DNA of 64,000 bases from Seohaeicola saemankumensis (GTDB taxonomy: Bacteria > Pseudomonadota > Alphaproteobacteria > Rhodobacterales > Rhodobacteraceae): positions 186,001 through 250,000 of the forward strand of contig NZ_JAINWI010000010.1 of NCBI RefSeq assembly GCF_021021435.1, given 5' to 3'. The notes beneath the pieces were generated by a model. It was not told the DNA's origin. It saw nothing but the letters and a program-made list of their open reading frames with translations, and did not search any database. Positions 54,590-63,083 of this stretch are shown in pieces; the first letter of the stretch is position 1, and each line of letters begins with the position of its first letter. The translations under genes and the position numbers were made by a program.

Positions 54590-54958
54590 TCAGAAATGTG
54601 CGCGCGGCTCGTCCGGTTTACCAGCGGCCAAGGCCAGCAGCCCACCGACCAGACAAAAGCCAATCGGGAACATGGTAAAGACATTGAAGCCAAAGGCGTA
54701 ATACATCCCGCCCGTCGATAGCAGCAGCAGGATGCCCCCCCAAAGCGCGCGCACCTTGGCCATTGCGCCCCCTGCGATCGCCAGCAGCGGTGAGAGAAAA
54801 CTGGCGGCGCGGATCACCTCGATATTGGCGACCTGCTCGAACAGACCCTCGATCTCGCCATAGCGGCTGACCGCCTCGGTGTAGCCATAGCTGAAAAATC
54901 CCACCAGCATGGCCAGCAACCCGCCGATAATCCCCAGCATCAATGCCGCATTCCGCAT
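54590..54958 (-). CDS. Four-helix membrane protein of unknown function
   Basis: A 122-residue hydrophobic protein with four predicted helices (GIIGGLLAMLVGFFSYGY, AASFLSPLLAIAGGAMA, LWGGILLLLSTGGMYYAFG, FPIGFCLVGGLLALAAG) and a short charged loop after helix 1. I do not know the family. It is convergent with bufD without a gap. A longer overlapping frame (54618-55154, minus) is a shadow. Confidence 0.65.
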   Translation of the reverse strand: MRNAALMLGIIGGLLAMLVGFFSYGYTEAVSRYGEIEGLFEQVANIEVIRAASFLSPLLAIAGGAMAKVRALWGGILLLLSTGGMYYAFGFNVFTMFPIGFCLVGGLLALAAGKPDEPRAHF

Positions 54959-55000
54959 GATCCGTCCTCCGTTCCTGTGCAGATAAGCCGTGCCACGCCG

Positions 55001-55318
55001 TCACGCAAGCAGCGCGGCCTGCACATCCTTGCCCCATCCCAGATAGAACGTGCCGTCCTGCGCCGCGATCAGTGGGCGTTTCATCAGCGTGGGATGCGCA
55101 GCGAGCAAGGACAGTGGGTCGCGCGCACGCTCGGCGTCCGACAGACCGCGCCATGTGGTCGAGGCTGTATTGAGCAGTTTGTCACCAAGGATCGCATGGG
55201 CCCGTTCCAGCACATCCACCGGCACGCCTTCCGCACGCACATCGACAAACCCGGCCTGCGGCAATGCCCTGAGCGCCTTGCGGCAGGTGTCACATGTTTT
55301 CAATCCATAGAGCTTCAT
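55001..55318 (-). CDS. ArsC/Spx-family thioredoxin-fold protein
   Basis: A 105-residue protein of the ArsC/Spx/MgsR family. The redox motif is KTCDTCRKAL (CXXC, residues near 8-11) and the C-terminal RPLIAAQDGTFYLGW is typical. Arsenate reductase is possible, but the single CXXC and lack of an ars operon make a Spx-like redox role equally likely. GGAGG precedes the ATG at 55318; the longer frame to 55375 is unneeded. Confidence 0.85.
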   Translation of the reverse strand: MKLYGLKTCDTCRKALRALPQAGFVDVRAEGVPVDVLERAHAILGDKLLNTASTTWRGLSDAERARDPLSLLAAHPTLMKRPLIAAQDGTFYLGWGKDVQAALLA

Positions 55319-55386
55319 TGCTGCCTCCCAATCGGTCATTCGGGCCTCAATAGCCTCTGATCCCTGCAAGATCACAGGCCTTTTTC

Positions 55387-55414
55387 TTGATTTTTACAAA
55401 TCCCGTGCAATCTT
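55387..55414 (+). promoter_or_regulatory. Candidate promoter of the cold-shock gene
   Basis: TTGATT at 55387-55392 and AATCTT at 55409-55414 are 16 bases apart, 71 bases before the cold-shock ATG. The long leader fits the usual cold-shock 5' untranslated region. Confidence 0.45.
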
Positions 55415-55484
55415 TTTCCCATGCGCGCCGCGCAACATGCCTCAAAAGGCGTGGAAACGATCGAATATGAAGGAGACACGGAAC

Positions 55485-55691
55485 ATGCCCAACGGCACCG
55501 TGAAGTGGTTCAATACGACCAAAGGCTATGGTTTTATCGCTCCCGATGACGGGGGCAAAGATGTTTTCGTGCATATCTCGGCGGTGGAGCGATCCGGCCT
55601 GACGGGCCTCGCCGACAACCAGAAACTGTCCTACGATTTGCAAGAAGGCCGTGACGGGCGGCAAATGGCGGCAGACCTCAAGCTGCTGTAA
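55485..55691 (+). CDS. CspA-family cold-shock protein
   Basis: A 68-residue RNA-binding OB-fold protein. RNP1 is KGYGFIAP and RNP2 is DVFVHISAV, with the start NGTVKWFN. AAGGAGA lies upstream and the ATG at 55485 fits the family start. The 16-residue in-frame extension upstream is leader RNA. Confidence 0.95.
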   Translation: MPNGTVKWFNTTKGYGFIAPDDGGKDVFVHISAVERSGLTGLADNQKLSYDLQEGRDGRQMAADLKLL

Positions 55692-55708
55692 AGCCTGCCG
55701 ATATGCGA

Positions 55709-56101
55709 TCAGGTGAGGGCGCGGGTGATCATTACCCCCGCCCAGGCCGACACGCCTGTCAGAACAGAGCCCCATGTCAGATCCAGCGCCACCATCTGCC
55801 AGTGCCAGTCCTTAAGGGTGGCATAATTGGTAAACTCATAGGTGCCGTAAGCCATCGCGCCCAGAAACGCGCCGCCCAGCAGTGCCTGCACCGCGTTGTC
55901 CTCGCGCAGGGCGGGTAAGGACACAAAATACAAAAGCCCGCCCACGTAGAACATATAGAACACCGCCGCAGGCCCGATGCGGATCGGTTCCGCCAGCAGC
56001 GGGCCGATATGGGTCTCGAACGAGGGTTTGATCACACGGGTCAGCATGATCGCATCAAGCACCAGAAAAACCAGCGCGGTCGAGACGTAGAGGATAATCA
56101 T
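55709..56101 (-). CDS. DUF2177 membrane protein
   Basis: A 130-residue membrane protein with four helices. It starts IILYVSTALVFLVLDAIMLT and includes YGTYEFTNYATLKDWHW and the C-terminal LDLTWGSVLTGVSAWAGV, the DUF2177 pattern. Start ATG 56101 is where homology begins; 56125 or 56155 would add polar residues with no better ribosome site. Function unknown. Confidence 0.78.
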   Translation of the reverse strand: MIILYVSTALVFLVLDAIMLTRVIKPSFETHIGPLLAEPIRIGPAAVFYMFYVGGLLYFVSLPALREDNAVQALLGGAFLGAMAYGTYEFTNYATLKDWHWQMVALDLTWGSVLTGVSAWAGVMITRALT

Positions 56102-56292
56102 GTGCAAGGGGGCTGCCTTTCGCATTGTGTCGAGGGGATACGGGCCCGCTGCCACTTTGGATGACTGGCGTTAACCAAACGGTCAGTTCTCAAGCCGAAT
56201 TCTAGCGTCATTCTTTGGGTGAAGCCTTAGTCTTGCCCACTTCTTCAGACAGCTTGGCACTTACACTCCTATGACAAAAAACTCTCCGACCA

Positions 56293-56649
56293 ATGGCTAT
56301 TGATCCTTCCCATTTTCAAAATGCTCGCAATGTGATTGCCCCCGTCGAAGGGGAGATCTGGATACTTCTTGCGTTCTTCGCGATTTGCATTTTGTTGTGG
56401 TGGTTTCTTGGTCGATCACTAAAGCGGATACATGCAGCAGCACATCGGACGAGTTCTCTTGCAGACAAAATCACTCACAAAGCACCATATCATCGCAGCA
56501 GCAGTGCTTGCCTGCCTCACTGCCCTTGGGAAGCGAATGGTGGCCAAAATCTGAAGCGTTGGCGCTGCTCACGTTGTGGAATACGCGCCTACAGCAGTGA
56601 TGGTTTCCCTCCGAAGGAATGCAAACAGGGGTTGGAAGGGAAACTTTGA
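56293..56649 (+). CDS. Membrane-anchored zinc-ribbon protein, possibly transferred
   Basis: An 118-residue frame with one strong helix (IWILLAFFAICILLWWFLG, near residues 22-40), a middle linker, and a C-terminal zinc-ribbon-like motif WRCSRCGIRAYSSDGFPPKE with a third Cys after it. Its base composition is visibly lower in GC than all neighbours, and no Shine-Dalgarno stands out, so it could be recently acquired or poorly expressed. I recall similar CxxC-AYSS-PPxxC ends elsewhere, which supports a real gene. Confidence 0.5.
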   Translation: MAIDPSHFQNARNVIAPVEGEIWILLAFFAICILLWWFLGRSLKRIHAAAHRTSSLADKITHKAPYHRSSSACLPHCPWEANGGQNLKRWRCSRCGIRAYSSDGFPPKECKQGLEGKL

Positions 56650-56699
56650 GTGCGGTTTACACTCCAACCAACTCCGCTCACGCGATAAAAAACAAAATG

Positions 56700-57017
56700 T
56701 CAGCGTTTATTGTCGAGCTTGCCGAACTCGCTGTCCAGAAGCGCGCGGATTTTCTTGCCCCCGCCACGCAGGGCAGACCCTACATCCGCGTCATTATGCG
56801 TGACGGTTTGCGGCTGCATGCCCTCGGGACGCGCTTCGATGGTGCAGCGGATATCATCGGCCCCGCCCTTGGCCCCGTTCACATCGGCCAGATGCACCTC
56901 GATCCGCGACAGACGGGCGGTCAGATGGCCAAGCGCATGGATCACGGTATTTTCCGCGATCTCGGCCAGACGGTCATCACCCTGAATATGGCTGTCGGTG
57001 TTGAACTGGAACTGCAT
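56700..57017 (-). CDS. HPF/RaiA-like ribosome-associated protein
   Basis: A 105-residue protein of the HPF/RaiA type (INTDxxIxG start, here FQFNTDSHIQGDDRLAEIAE; middle RIEVHLADVNGAKGGADDIR; then IEARPEGMQPQTVTH). It is short and lacks the C-terminal dimerisation domain of long HPF. Its role in ribosome hibernation is likely but not certain. The GGTGACC before the start fits translation on the minus strand. Confidence 0.78.
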   Translation of the reverse strand: MQFQFNTDSHIQGDDRLAEIAENTVIHALGHLTARLSRIEVHLADVNGAKGGADDIRCTIEARPEGMQPQTVTHNDADVGSALRGGGKKIRALLDSEFGKLDNKR

Positions 57018-57325
57018 CGGTCACCTCCTTGTGGTTTACTGGAGGGAGGTATGTAGCCGGCAATCGCCCTGCAAGACTTGTGGTGGCGAAACGCCCGAAA
57101 TCGGCTCCAAGAAGCGAGATAGACGACACGCGGGGTGACGATGCAATCCCCAAGCCGCGCGGTCGCCGTCACGCGGGGCGGCGAACTCCGGCCAAAGAGA
57201 GGCAGTTTATCCCCGCCACATCATACGCGTTGTCCGGTTGCCGCCACCGTCGCAAAATCGCCGCCCCGGGGGGCGTGACGGCGATCGCGCGGCGGCGCTT
57301 GCTGCGCTTTGTACCGCGCGGGGGA
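57018..57325. other. 308-base GC-rich gap without a gene
   Basis: No open frame with a credible start was found. It holds a candidate thyX terminator at 57253-57285 and a nine-base direct repeat CACGCGGGG (57127 and 57170). The rest is unassigned. Confidence 0.55.
57253..57285 (-). terminator. Candidate terminator after thyX
   Basis: On the minus strand ATCGCCG ... CGGCGAT, with an inner CGCCCC/GGGGCG alternative pairing, followed by TTTTGCG. The short T-run makes this moderate. Confidence 0.45.
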
Positions 57326-58231
57326 TCACCCCAAAGTATCGATAAACTCCCGCCATTCCCCCTTGCTCATGCCGGATGTTTCCTGCGTGACCTCTTCACC
57401 TTTCAGCATCCGGCGCACGCAATCAAGGGCTGTTGCGCTCATCGTGGCGCCACCCATGCGATAATCCTCGAAGGCCTTGTAGGCGAAGGGCACCCAGTCG
57501 GCCACGACGTTGCAGATCGCATCGGCATAGACGCGGATCTCGTATTGCGCGTGGGCGTCCGCCCGCAGCCGCAGGAAGTGCAGCAGGTTGTGCAGATCGA
57601 CTTTCCAATACCACTGGGTGTAGATATTCGCGGGCAGGTTCATCCGCGCCAGCTCGCGCGCAAGTCCCGCCTGCCCTTCTTGCGAAATCATCTGTTCGTA
57701 ATGGTCATAGGCGCGGTTCGCGTCGGTCTTGAGGATTTCGAGAACGCGCGCCGCCTCCTCGCCCTCCAAAGTTGCGCCACGGCCCTGATTGTTGACCACC
57801 GATTGCGCCGCCAGATGTTCGGGCGCAGGGATGTAGAACTCGCGGTCAAGAATAGAATAGCGGGCGGAGTATTCATTCACATTCGCCGTCCGGTGCCTGA
57901 TCCACTGCCGCGCCACGAAAACCGGCAGTTTGACATGCAGCTTGACCTCGCACATCTCGAACGGGGTCGAATGCCAGTGCCGCATCAGATAGCGGATCAG
58001 GCCTTCGTCATTCTGCACTGATTTGGTGCCACGGCCATAGCTCACACGCGCCGCCTGACAGATCGCCGCATCGTCGCCCATATAGTCGATGACACGGACA
58101 AAGCCGTGATCCAGCACGGGGATCGCGGTATAGAGATGCTGTTCCATTCCGGGCGACACGGCGCGGCGTGTGGGCGTTGTCTGCCCGCGCTGTGCATCAA
58201 CCTCGGCCTGCTGGTCTGGTGTAAGAGGCAT
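57326..58231 (-). CDS. thyX: Flavin-dependent thymidylate synthase
   Basis: ThyX makes dTMP from dUMP with methylene-THF and FAD. The 301-residue protein carries the signature [15 protein letters not shown] and QWIRHRT, with the family C-terminal region. I start at ATG 58231 (AAGGA ten bases upstream), since the two upstream ATGs at 58258 and 58306 lack a ribosome site. It stands alone on the minus strand. Confidence 0.93.
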   Translation of the reverse strand: MPLTPDQQAEVDAQRGQTTPTRRAVSPGMEQHLYTAIPVLDHGFVRVIDYMGDDAAICQAARVSYGRGTKSVQNDEGLIRYLMRHWHSTPFEMCEVKLHVKLPVFVARQWIRHRTANVNEYSARYSILDREFYIPAPEHLAAQSVVNNQGRGATLEGEEAARVLEILKTDANRAYDHYEQMISQEGQAGLARELARMNLPANIYTQWYWKVDLHNLLHFLRLRADAHAQYEIRVYADAICNVVADWVPFAYKAFEDYRMGGATMSATALDCVRRMLKGEEVTQETSGMSKGEWREFIDTLG

Positions 58232-58434
58232 ATCGGTGGTTCCTTCATCTGCGGGCATGAGTCGTCCGACACTATATCTTGAGTGGGCTATGAGGGAAAA
58301 CCACAATAGTGGGGTGGCTGTCCGGGCAACAACTCTTGGAAAATGGTCTGCTTATGAGTGTGGCTGATTGACTTTCACAGCCACAGGCGGGACCGTGCGG
58401 CAATATCTTGAGACAAAGCTTAGGGGCCATTTCC

Positions 58435-59442
58435 ATGACCAGATTTCCCGCCTTTCTTCTTGCTGCCTGCATTCTGGCGGCTTGTAGTGGAAATCCCTTT
58501 GCGCCAACTGTTGTGGTCTCTCCACCTCTTGACGAGACGGAACAACCGGCCACGCCTGACCCCGGTGCTGCAAGTGCGCTTCCTAGCTCCCTGGCACAGA
58601 ATCTATCGACCGTGAGCTATAACGCGGATACGAATACGCTGGTAATGCGGCTGACATCGCTCAACGCCGGAACGCTGGATGCAACTTATCAGCGGACACC
58701 TGTTCTGGACCGTCCGGGATATCATGCCTACACGCTTCAGGATGACCCGCTGGACAGACATGTTACCGCGATGGTGGCCCGCAGCACAGACCCTGGCAGA
58801 TCCGTGCAAGCAGGTATCGCGTCGGATGGCGGACAGTTCAACACCTTCTTCAGCGGTGGCTTTTACGAACGCAACGAACCCGTTCTGGACCCACCTGTTC
58901 CTTATACATTGCCAACAACAGGTCTTGTGTCCTACGCGGGTGGCTATGTTGCACAGACCAACGTGAATGCGCCGGGAGATCAACTTCTCGTCGTCGACCC
59001 CGCCATCGACCAATCTTTGCGCCCGATCCAAAGCGCGCAGGTCATCGGGACAATTTTCCTGAACGTCGATTTTGCCGAGAACACTGTCAACGGAAGTATA
59101 TTCGACCGAAGCTTCTCGCAATACGGGGCCACATTGCCCGGCGGCGGCAACAATGAATTGCGCAACGTGACACTGCGCGTTGCTGATATCAACAGAACCG
59201 ACAGCACATTCTACGGCGGATTGGTGAATTACGAGAACGTCCCAAACCGTGATATCGGCGACTATGGTGGCATTTTCGGTGGAACAGATGCATCCGCTGT
59301 TGGCGGCGTCGTTGCCCTAACGGAATTCGACGGGCCAAGCGATGATCTGGGCTTCACGGCTGAACGCGAGATTGGCGTGTTCGTGCTGAGCCGTTGCGGG
59401 GTTTCCGGCTCGGACCCTGTTCTTTGCGATGATGTCAACTGA
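58435..59442 (+). CDS. TbpB-like surface lipoprotein, likely Slam client
   Basis: A 335-residue lipoprotein. The lipobox is ILAACSGN (Cys17), followed by a Pro/Thr-rich linker (residues 22-45), then a beta-rich body. The C-terminal GGIFGGTDASAVGGVVALTE matches the end of the TbpB/HpbB-type handle-barrel domain (G-x-F-G-x-x-A-x-x-x-G-G). The next gene, a Slam homologue, overlaps by 14 bases, so it probably moves this lipoprotein to the cell surface. The ligand is unknown; no TonB receptor is adjacent. Confidence 0.82.
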   Translation: MTRFPAFLLAACILAACSGNPFAPTVVVSPPLDETEQPATPDPGAASALPSSLAQNLSTVSYNADTNTLVMRLTSLNAGTLDATYQRTPVLDRPGYHAYTLQDDPLDRHVTAMVARSTDPGRSVQAGIASDGGQFNTFFSGGFYERNEPVLDPPVPYTLPTTGLVSYAGGYVAQTNVNAPGDQLLVVDPAIDQSLRPIQSAQVIGTIFLNVDFAENTVNGSIFDRSFSQYGATLPGGGNNELRNVTLRVADINRTDSTFYGGLVNYENVPNRDIGDYGGIFGGTDASAVGGVVALTEFDGPSDDLGFTAEREIGVFVLSRCGVSGSDPVLCDDVN

Positions 59443-60865
59443 TCGCCCTTGGGCCTGCCTGTTCTGCATTCTTCTGTGCGTCCTGATTTTCAGCAGTCCG
59501 GCAAAGAGTCAGCCAAGCGACGCGCCATTGCAGGCCGAAGTGAACCTGACCCTCGATCAGGCGCGCATGATAGGCGTTCAGGCGCTGGAAAGCGGCGACG
59601 CCGTGCTTGCGCTGGAAATCGGCAAAGGTCTGTTGCAAGCGGAACCTGAAAGCTTTTTCGCGCATATGCTGCTTGCTCAGGCGTATCGCCAAACATCCGA
59701 CACGACGCAAGCCCGCCGCGCGGCGGCTGCAGCTTACCGCCATGCTGATACATCGGACGAGAAATTCGCGGCGTCCCAGCTTGCTGCCCGCTTGTCGGTT
59801 GAAGAAGGACGGTTTACCCAAGCACAATTCTGGCTGCGACGCTCTATCCTCCATACGCCCGGTCCAGAGTTTCAGCCTCAGGTTGAGGATGATTTTCGCA
59901 GGGTGCGCGCGATGGACCCGCTGCGTTTCCGTTTCAACTTCTCGATCGCGCCTTCCTCTAATGTGAACAATGGAAGCGACAGCGCCTATGCGTTGATTGA
60001 CGGCGTGCCTGTTATCGGCCTGCTTGATGGCCTGTCGCAAGCGCTGTCCGGTGTGACAGCGTCTGCAGACCTGTCGCTGAGCTATCGGCTGTTACAATCA
60101 CAGACAAGCGAGACATCTGCCTTGGCGAGAGCCTTCACATCACGCGTCTGGCTTGACAGTAGCTCCTTCGAGTTGGCCAATAGCGGTCGTGGTCCGAATG
60201 TCTCGAATTCCGATTTCAGCTTTGCATTGGTAGAGGCGGGATTGCGCCATGCGGTTCGCCTTGACGGTCCCACAGGTCCAGGCTTTTTGTCCGGCGAGAT
60301 CGCGGCCGGCAAGACCTGGTACGGGGAGGACCCCTATCAGAACTTTACCCGCATCGGGCTTTCGCACAGTGTGCTCATCAGCGACGTCATGCGATTGACC
60401 TATGGTGGTGGCCTCGAAAAGCGCAGGTTCGACAGGGGCAACAACCTGCCTGTAGAGACCGCATCCTTGCAAGCCGCACTGGCCCACAGCTTTGCAAATG
60501 ACGACCGCCTAACCTTTGGCCTGTCATGGCGTGAAAGCGAAAGCGGTAGTCGCAATGCCAATTCCGTCAGCAAGAGCGCATATGCCAGATACGAGATGGC
60601 GGAGCCTGTCGGACCTGCACGCCTCTCCCTTACCTTGGGGACTCAACAGACCACTTACCCGGACTATGCGGTTGGTTTCATATTCGTTCCCGGTGGGCGA
60701 CAGGACGAAACTGTGTTCGGAAGTATCGGAATGGTGTTCGACGGGGTGGACTATGCAGGATTTGCCCCATCTCTCACCTTGCGGGCTCAGAAGACACGGT
60801 CCAATGTCAGCCGTTTTGAAGCCAGCGAGGTCTCAGTATCGTTTGGCATTCAGTCACGGTTCTGA
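59429..60865 (+). CDS. Surface lipoprotein assembly modifier (Slam, DUF560)
   Basis: A 478-residue outer-membrane protein. A signal peptide (residues 1-27, ending PAKS) is followed by a helical TPR-like domain (residues 35-155, repeated ALESGDAVLALEIGKGLLQA-type helices) and a long C-terminal beta-barrel domain ending in phenylalanine (SFGIQSRF), the normal OMP ending. Layout and length fit Slam, which helps surface lipoproteins across the outer membrane. The start overlaps the lipoprotein gene by 14 bases. Confidence 0.85.
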   Translation: MMSTDRPWACLFCILLCVLIFSSPAKSQPSDAPLQAEVNLTLDQARMIGVQALESGDAVLALEIGKGLLQAEPESFFAHMLLAQAYRQTSDTTQARRAAAAAYRHADTSDEKFAASQLAARLSVEEGRFTQAQFWLRRSILHTPGPEFQPQVEDDFRRVRAMDPLRFRFNFSIAPSSNVNNGSDSAYALIDGVPVIGLLDGLSQALSGVTASADLSLSYRLLQSQTSETSALARAFTSRVWLDSSSFELANSGRGPNVSNSDFSFALVEAGLRHAVRLDGPTGPGFLSGEIAAGKTWYGEDPYQNFTRIGLSHSVLISDVMRLTYGGGLEKRRFDRGNNLPVETASLQAALAHSFANDDRLTFGLSWRESESGSRNANSVSKSAYARYEMAEPVGPARLSLTLGTQQTTYPDYAVGFIFVPGGRQDETVFGSIGMVFDGVDYAGFAPSLTLRAQKTRSNVSRFEASEVSVSFGIQSRF

Positions 60866-60900
60866 GACTGTCCCGACGCAATCGGACCTAGAAAGGAACT

Positions 60901-61332
60901 ATGATGAACATCCGGTATCTGCACACAATGGTGCGCGTGAAAGACCTTGAAAAGACACAGGCCTTCTTTGAATTGCTGGGGCTGGTCAAGACGCGGCAGT
61001 ATGACAGCGAAGCGGGTCGGTTCAGCCTGATTTTCATGGCACCTCCCGGGCAGGAGGAATGTCCGGTCGAACTGACCCATAACTGGGACGGCGATGACGG
61101 TCTGCCATCGGACAGCCGCCATTTCGGTCATCTGGCCTATGAGGTGGACGATATCCACGCCATGTGCCAGCACCTGATGGACAATGGCGTGACGATCAAC
61201 CGGCCGCCACGCGACGGTCGTATGGCTTTTGTCCGAAGCCCAGACAATGTCTCGGTCGAATTGCTGCAAAAAGGCGAGGCGCTGACACCTGCGGAACCCT
61301 GGCTCAGCATGCCCAATACAGGCCACTGGTAA
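60901..61332 (+). CDS. gloA: Lactoylglutathione lyase (glyoxalase I)
   Basis: This enzyme converts the glutathione hemithioacetal of methylglyoxal to S-lactoylglutathione. Metal ligands at expected places: His8, Glu57, His77 (in HFGHLAYEV) and a C-terminal Glu in VSVELLQKG. Length 143 is normal. It lies 35 bases after Slam and 9 bases before the DUF1194 gene. AAAGGAAC precedes the ATG. Confidence 0.93.
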   Translation: MMNIRYLHTMVRVKDLEKTQAFFELLGLVKTRQYDSEAGRFSLIFMAPPGQEECPVELTHNWDGDDGLPSDSRHFGHLAYEVDDIHAMCQHLMDNGVTINRPPRDGRMAFVRSPDNVSVELLQKGEALTPAEPWLSMPNTGHW

Positions 61333-61341
61333 GGTCAGGCG

Positions 61342-62079
61342 GTGGCGGGCACGTCTGCCCTGCGGGCAATCCTCGCTTGCGCGCTGGTGTTGGGCTGTGC
61401 AAGCGCCGCCGCCGCGCAAGGCCCCTGCCGTCTGGCGTTGGTGCTGGGGATGGATATCTCTTCCTCGGTCGATCCGCTGGAAGATGCTCTGCAGCGTGGC
61501 GGTCTGGCGCAGGCTTTGCGCGCCCCTGATGTGGCCGATGCAATCCTCAGCCAGCCCGACCGCCCCGTAGCACTGGCCATGTTCGAATGGAGCGGGCGGG
61601 TACAGCAGGATATAGTCCTGCCTTGGGTGATGCTGACCGATGGTGCGGCAATCCTTGCCACCGCCGACCGCATCGCCACGAGCAGGCGCAGCTATGCCGA
61701 GTTTTCCACCGCGATCGGCCATGCAGTAGACTATGCCTATGATCTTTTCCGCGAAGGTCCGGTCTGTGATGCGCGGGTGCTCGACCTTTCGGGGGACGGC
61801 GTCAACAATGACGGTCCAAGCGCAGCCGAAGCCTATGCCATGCGCGATTACAGCGACATCACGGTCAACGCGCTGGCCATCGAAGTCGAAGAAACCGGCA
61901 CCGATCACGGGCTGAGCGAGGGCGCGGAAGAAGGTCTTGCGGCTTATTTCAAAGCCGAGGTGATCCACGGCCCCGGCGCTTTTGTCGAAAGGGCGGACGG
62001 GTTCGAGGATTTCGCCCGCGCGATGCGGCGCAAACTCTTGCGCGAATTGCAGATACAGGTCGGGCAGACCCAAGATTGA
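61342..62079 (+). CDS. DUF1194 secreted von Willebrand factor A-like protein
   Basis: A 245-residue protein with a signal peptide (residues 1-25, ending SAAAA) and a VWA-like domain: LVLGMDISSSVDPLEDA with the MIDAS DxSxS motif, VLDLSGDGVNNDG with the second site. DUF1194 covers it. GTG is the start codon. Function unknown; adhesion or metal binding are options. Confidence 0.85.
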   Translation: MAGTSALRAILACALVLGCASAAAAQGPCRLALVLGMDISSSVDPLEDALQRGGLAQALRAPDVADAILSQPDRPVALAMFEWSGRVQQDIVLPWVMLTDGAAILATADRIATSRRSYAEFSTAIGHAVDYAYDLFREGPVCDARVLDLSGDGVNNDGPSAAEAYAMRDYSDITVNALAIEVEETGTDHGLSEGAEEGLAAYFKAEVIHGPGAFVERADGFEDFARAMRRKLLRELQIQVGQTQD

Positions 62080-62102
62080 TACAGGCGCCGTTAGATCCCC
62101 GC

Positions 62103-62128
62103 CATTTCTTCTTGCCTTAAATATCCCC
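62103..62128 (-). repeat. Dispersed intergenic repeat, copy 5
   Basis: On the minus strand the copy reads GGGGATATTTAAGGCAAGAA followed by GAAATG. It lies 32 bases after the stop of the MarR gene, in the same orientation, and is preceded by a GGGGCCTCCGGC stretch like that of copy 3. Confidence 0.65.
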
Positions 62129-62159
62129 GCCGGAGGCCCCATCCCGGCAGGCATTGTTA

Positions 62160-62657
62160 TCAGTAAATATAGCGGATCTGATCAGCCCAATAGCGTTCCA
62201 CCCGTCGCAGCGAGGTGGTGATCACGTCAATACCGTCAGGCCCCAACACGCCGCGGCTTTCCAGCCCTTCGGCGTGGCGGGCGAAAAGGCGTGCCACCAC
62301 ATCTCTGATCTCGCGCCCGCGCGGGGTCAGCTTGACCCTGACCGAGCGGCGGTCAATCTCGCAGCGTTGATGGTGCATGAAACCCATATCGACCAGTTTC
62401 TTGAGGTTATAGCTGACATTGCTGCCCTGATAGTAGCCGCGCGTTTTCAACTCGCCGGCGGTCACCTCGTGATCGCCGATGTTGAACAGCAGCAGCGCCT
62501 GAACAGCGTTCACCTCAAGCATGCCGACGCGTTCGAATTCGTCCTTGATGACGTCAAGCAGCAATCTGTGCAGACGTTCCACCAGCGACAGGGCTTCCAG
62601 ATAGCTGGGAATGAAACCGCTGCGGGAACCGGCGGCCAAGGGATTGTGCATCGTCAT
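62160..62657 (-). CDS. MarR-family regulator, LdtR/PetP-like
   Basis: A 165-residue winged-helix regulator. The recognition region is YYQGSNVSYNLKKLVDMGFM and the wing RCEIDRRSVRVKLTPRG. Such proteins (LdtR, PetP) regulate cell-envelope or photosynthesis genes in alphaproteobacteria; the exact target is unknown. A palindromic site lies just upstream, so autoregulation is likely. Confidence 0.85.
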   Translation of the reverse strand: MTMHNPLAAGSRSGFIPSYLEALSLVERLHRLLLDVIKDEFERVGMLEVNAVQALLLFNIGDHEVTAGELKTRGYYQGSNVSYNLKKLVDMGFMHHQRCEIDRRSVRVKLTPRGREIRDVVARLFARHAEGLESRGVLGPDGIDVITTSLRRVERYWADQIRYIY

Positions 62658-62661
62658 GAAT

Positions 62662-62693
62662 GTCTCCGACGGTATTGATACCGAAAGGGAGAC
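62662..62693. promoter_or_regulatory. Nested palindrome upstream of the MarR gene
   Basis: CGGTAT-TG-ATACCG (62670-62683) is nested within GTCTCC (62662-62667) and GGAGAC (62688-62693). It starts 4 bases upstream of the MarR start codon, so a bound repressor would block translation start or the promoter. Confidence 0.5.
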
Positions 62694-62782
62694 TGACGTG
62701 AAAAACCGAAAATTGCGTTAAGCTGGGACGTAATTCCCTAAAAACCTTCGGATTTTCACAAGCTGGGCTGGAAAGCCCCGTT

Positions 62783-63082
62783 TCAGCGTGGCGTGTTATG
62801 AGAATTTCCGGTCAGCATCGAGCGGATTTCGCCCACGATCGGGGCAAAGGCTTCGGGTGGTTCCTGCACCCCGCTGACCCAGTAATAAAGATCATGGTCA
62901 TTCTCGCGCAGCAAGGCGTCATAGCTGTCCAGCATATCCGCATCCAGACCGGCCAGACGCGTTTCGGCAAAGCGCGACAGGATTACGTCCATCTCCTTGA
63001 TGCCGCGCCGCATCGACCGCATCACCAAACGGCGCAGGCGTGTTTCCGGCAATTCGCCTTGCGGGGCCTGTTCGATCAGCAT
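62783..63082 (-). CDS. sdhE: Succinate dehydrogenase assembly factor SdhE
   Basis: A 99-residue SdhE/SDHAF2 protein that helps attach FAD to flavoproteins such as succinate dehydrogenase. The RGxxE-type motif is RRGIKEMDVILSRF, followed by SYDALLRENDHDLYYWVSG. It begins one base after the XRE gene stop on the same strand. Confidence 0.9.
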   Translation of the reverse strand: MLIEQAPQGELPETRLRRLVMRSMRRGIKEMDVILSRFAETRLAGLDADMLDSYDALLRENDHDLYYWVSGVQEPPEAFAPIVGEIRSMLTGNSHNTPR

Positions 63083-63083
63083 C

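Noticed and set aside
60850-62154. 434-codon open frame on the minus strand
   Set aside because: Antisense to the glyoxalase I and DUF1194 genes, both of which have family motifs.
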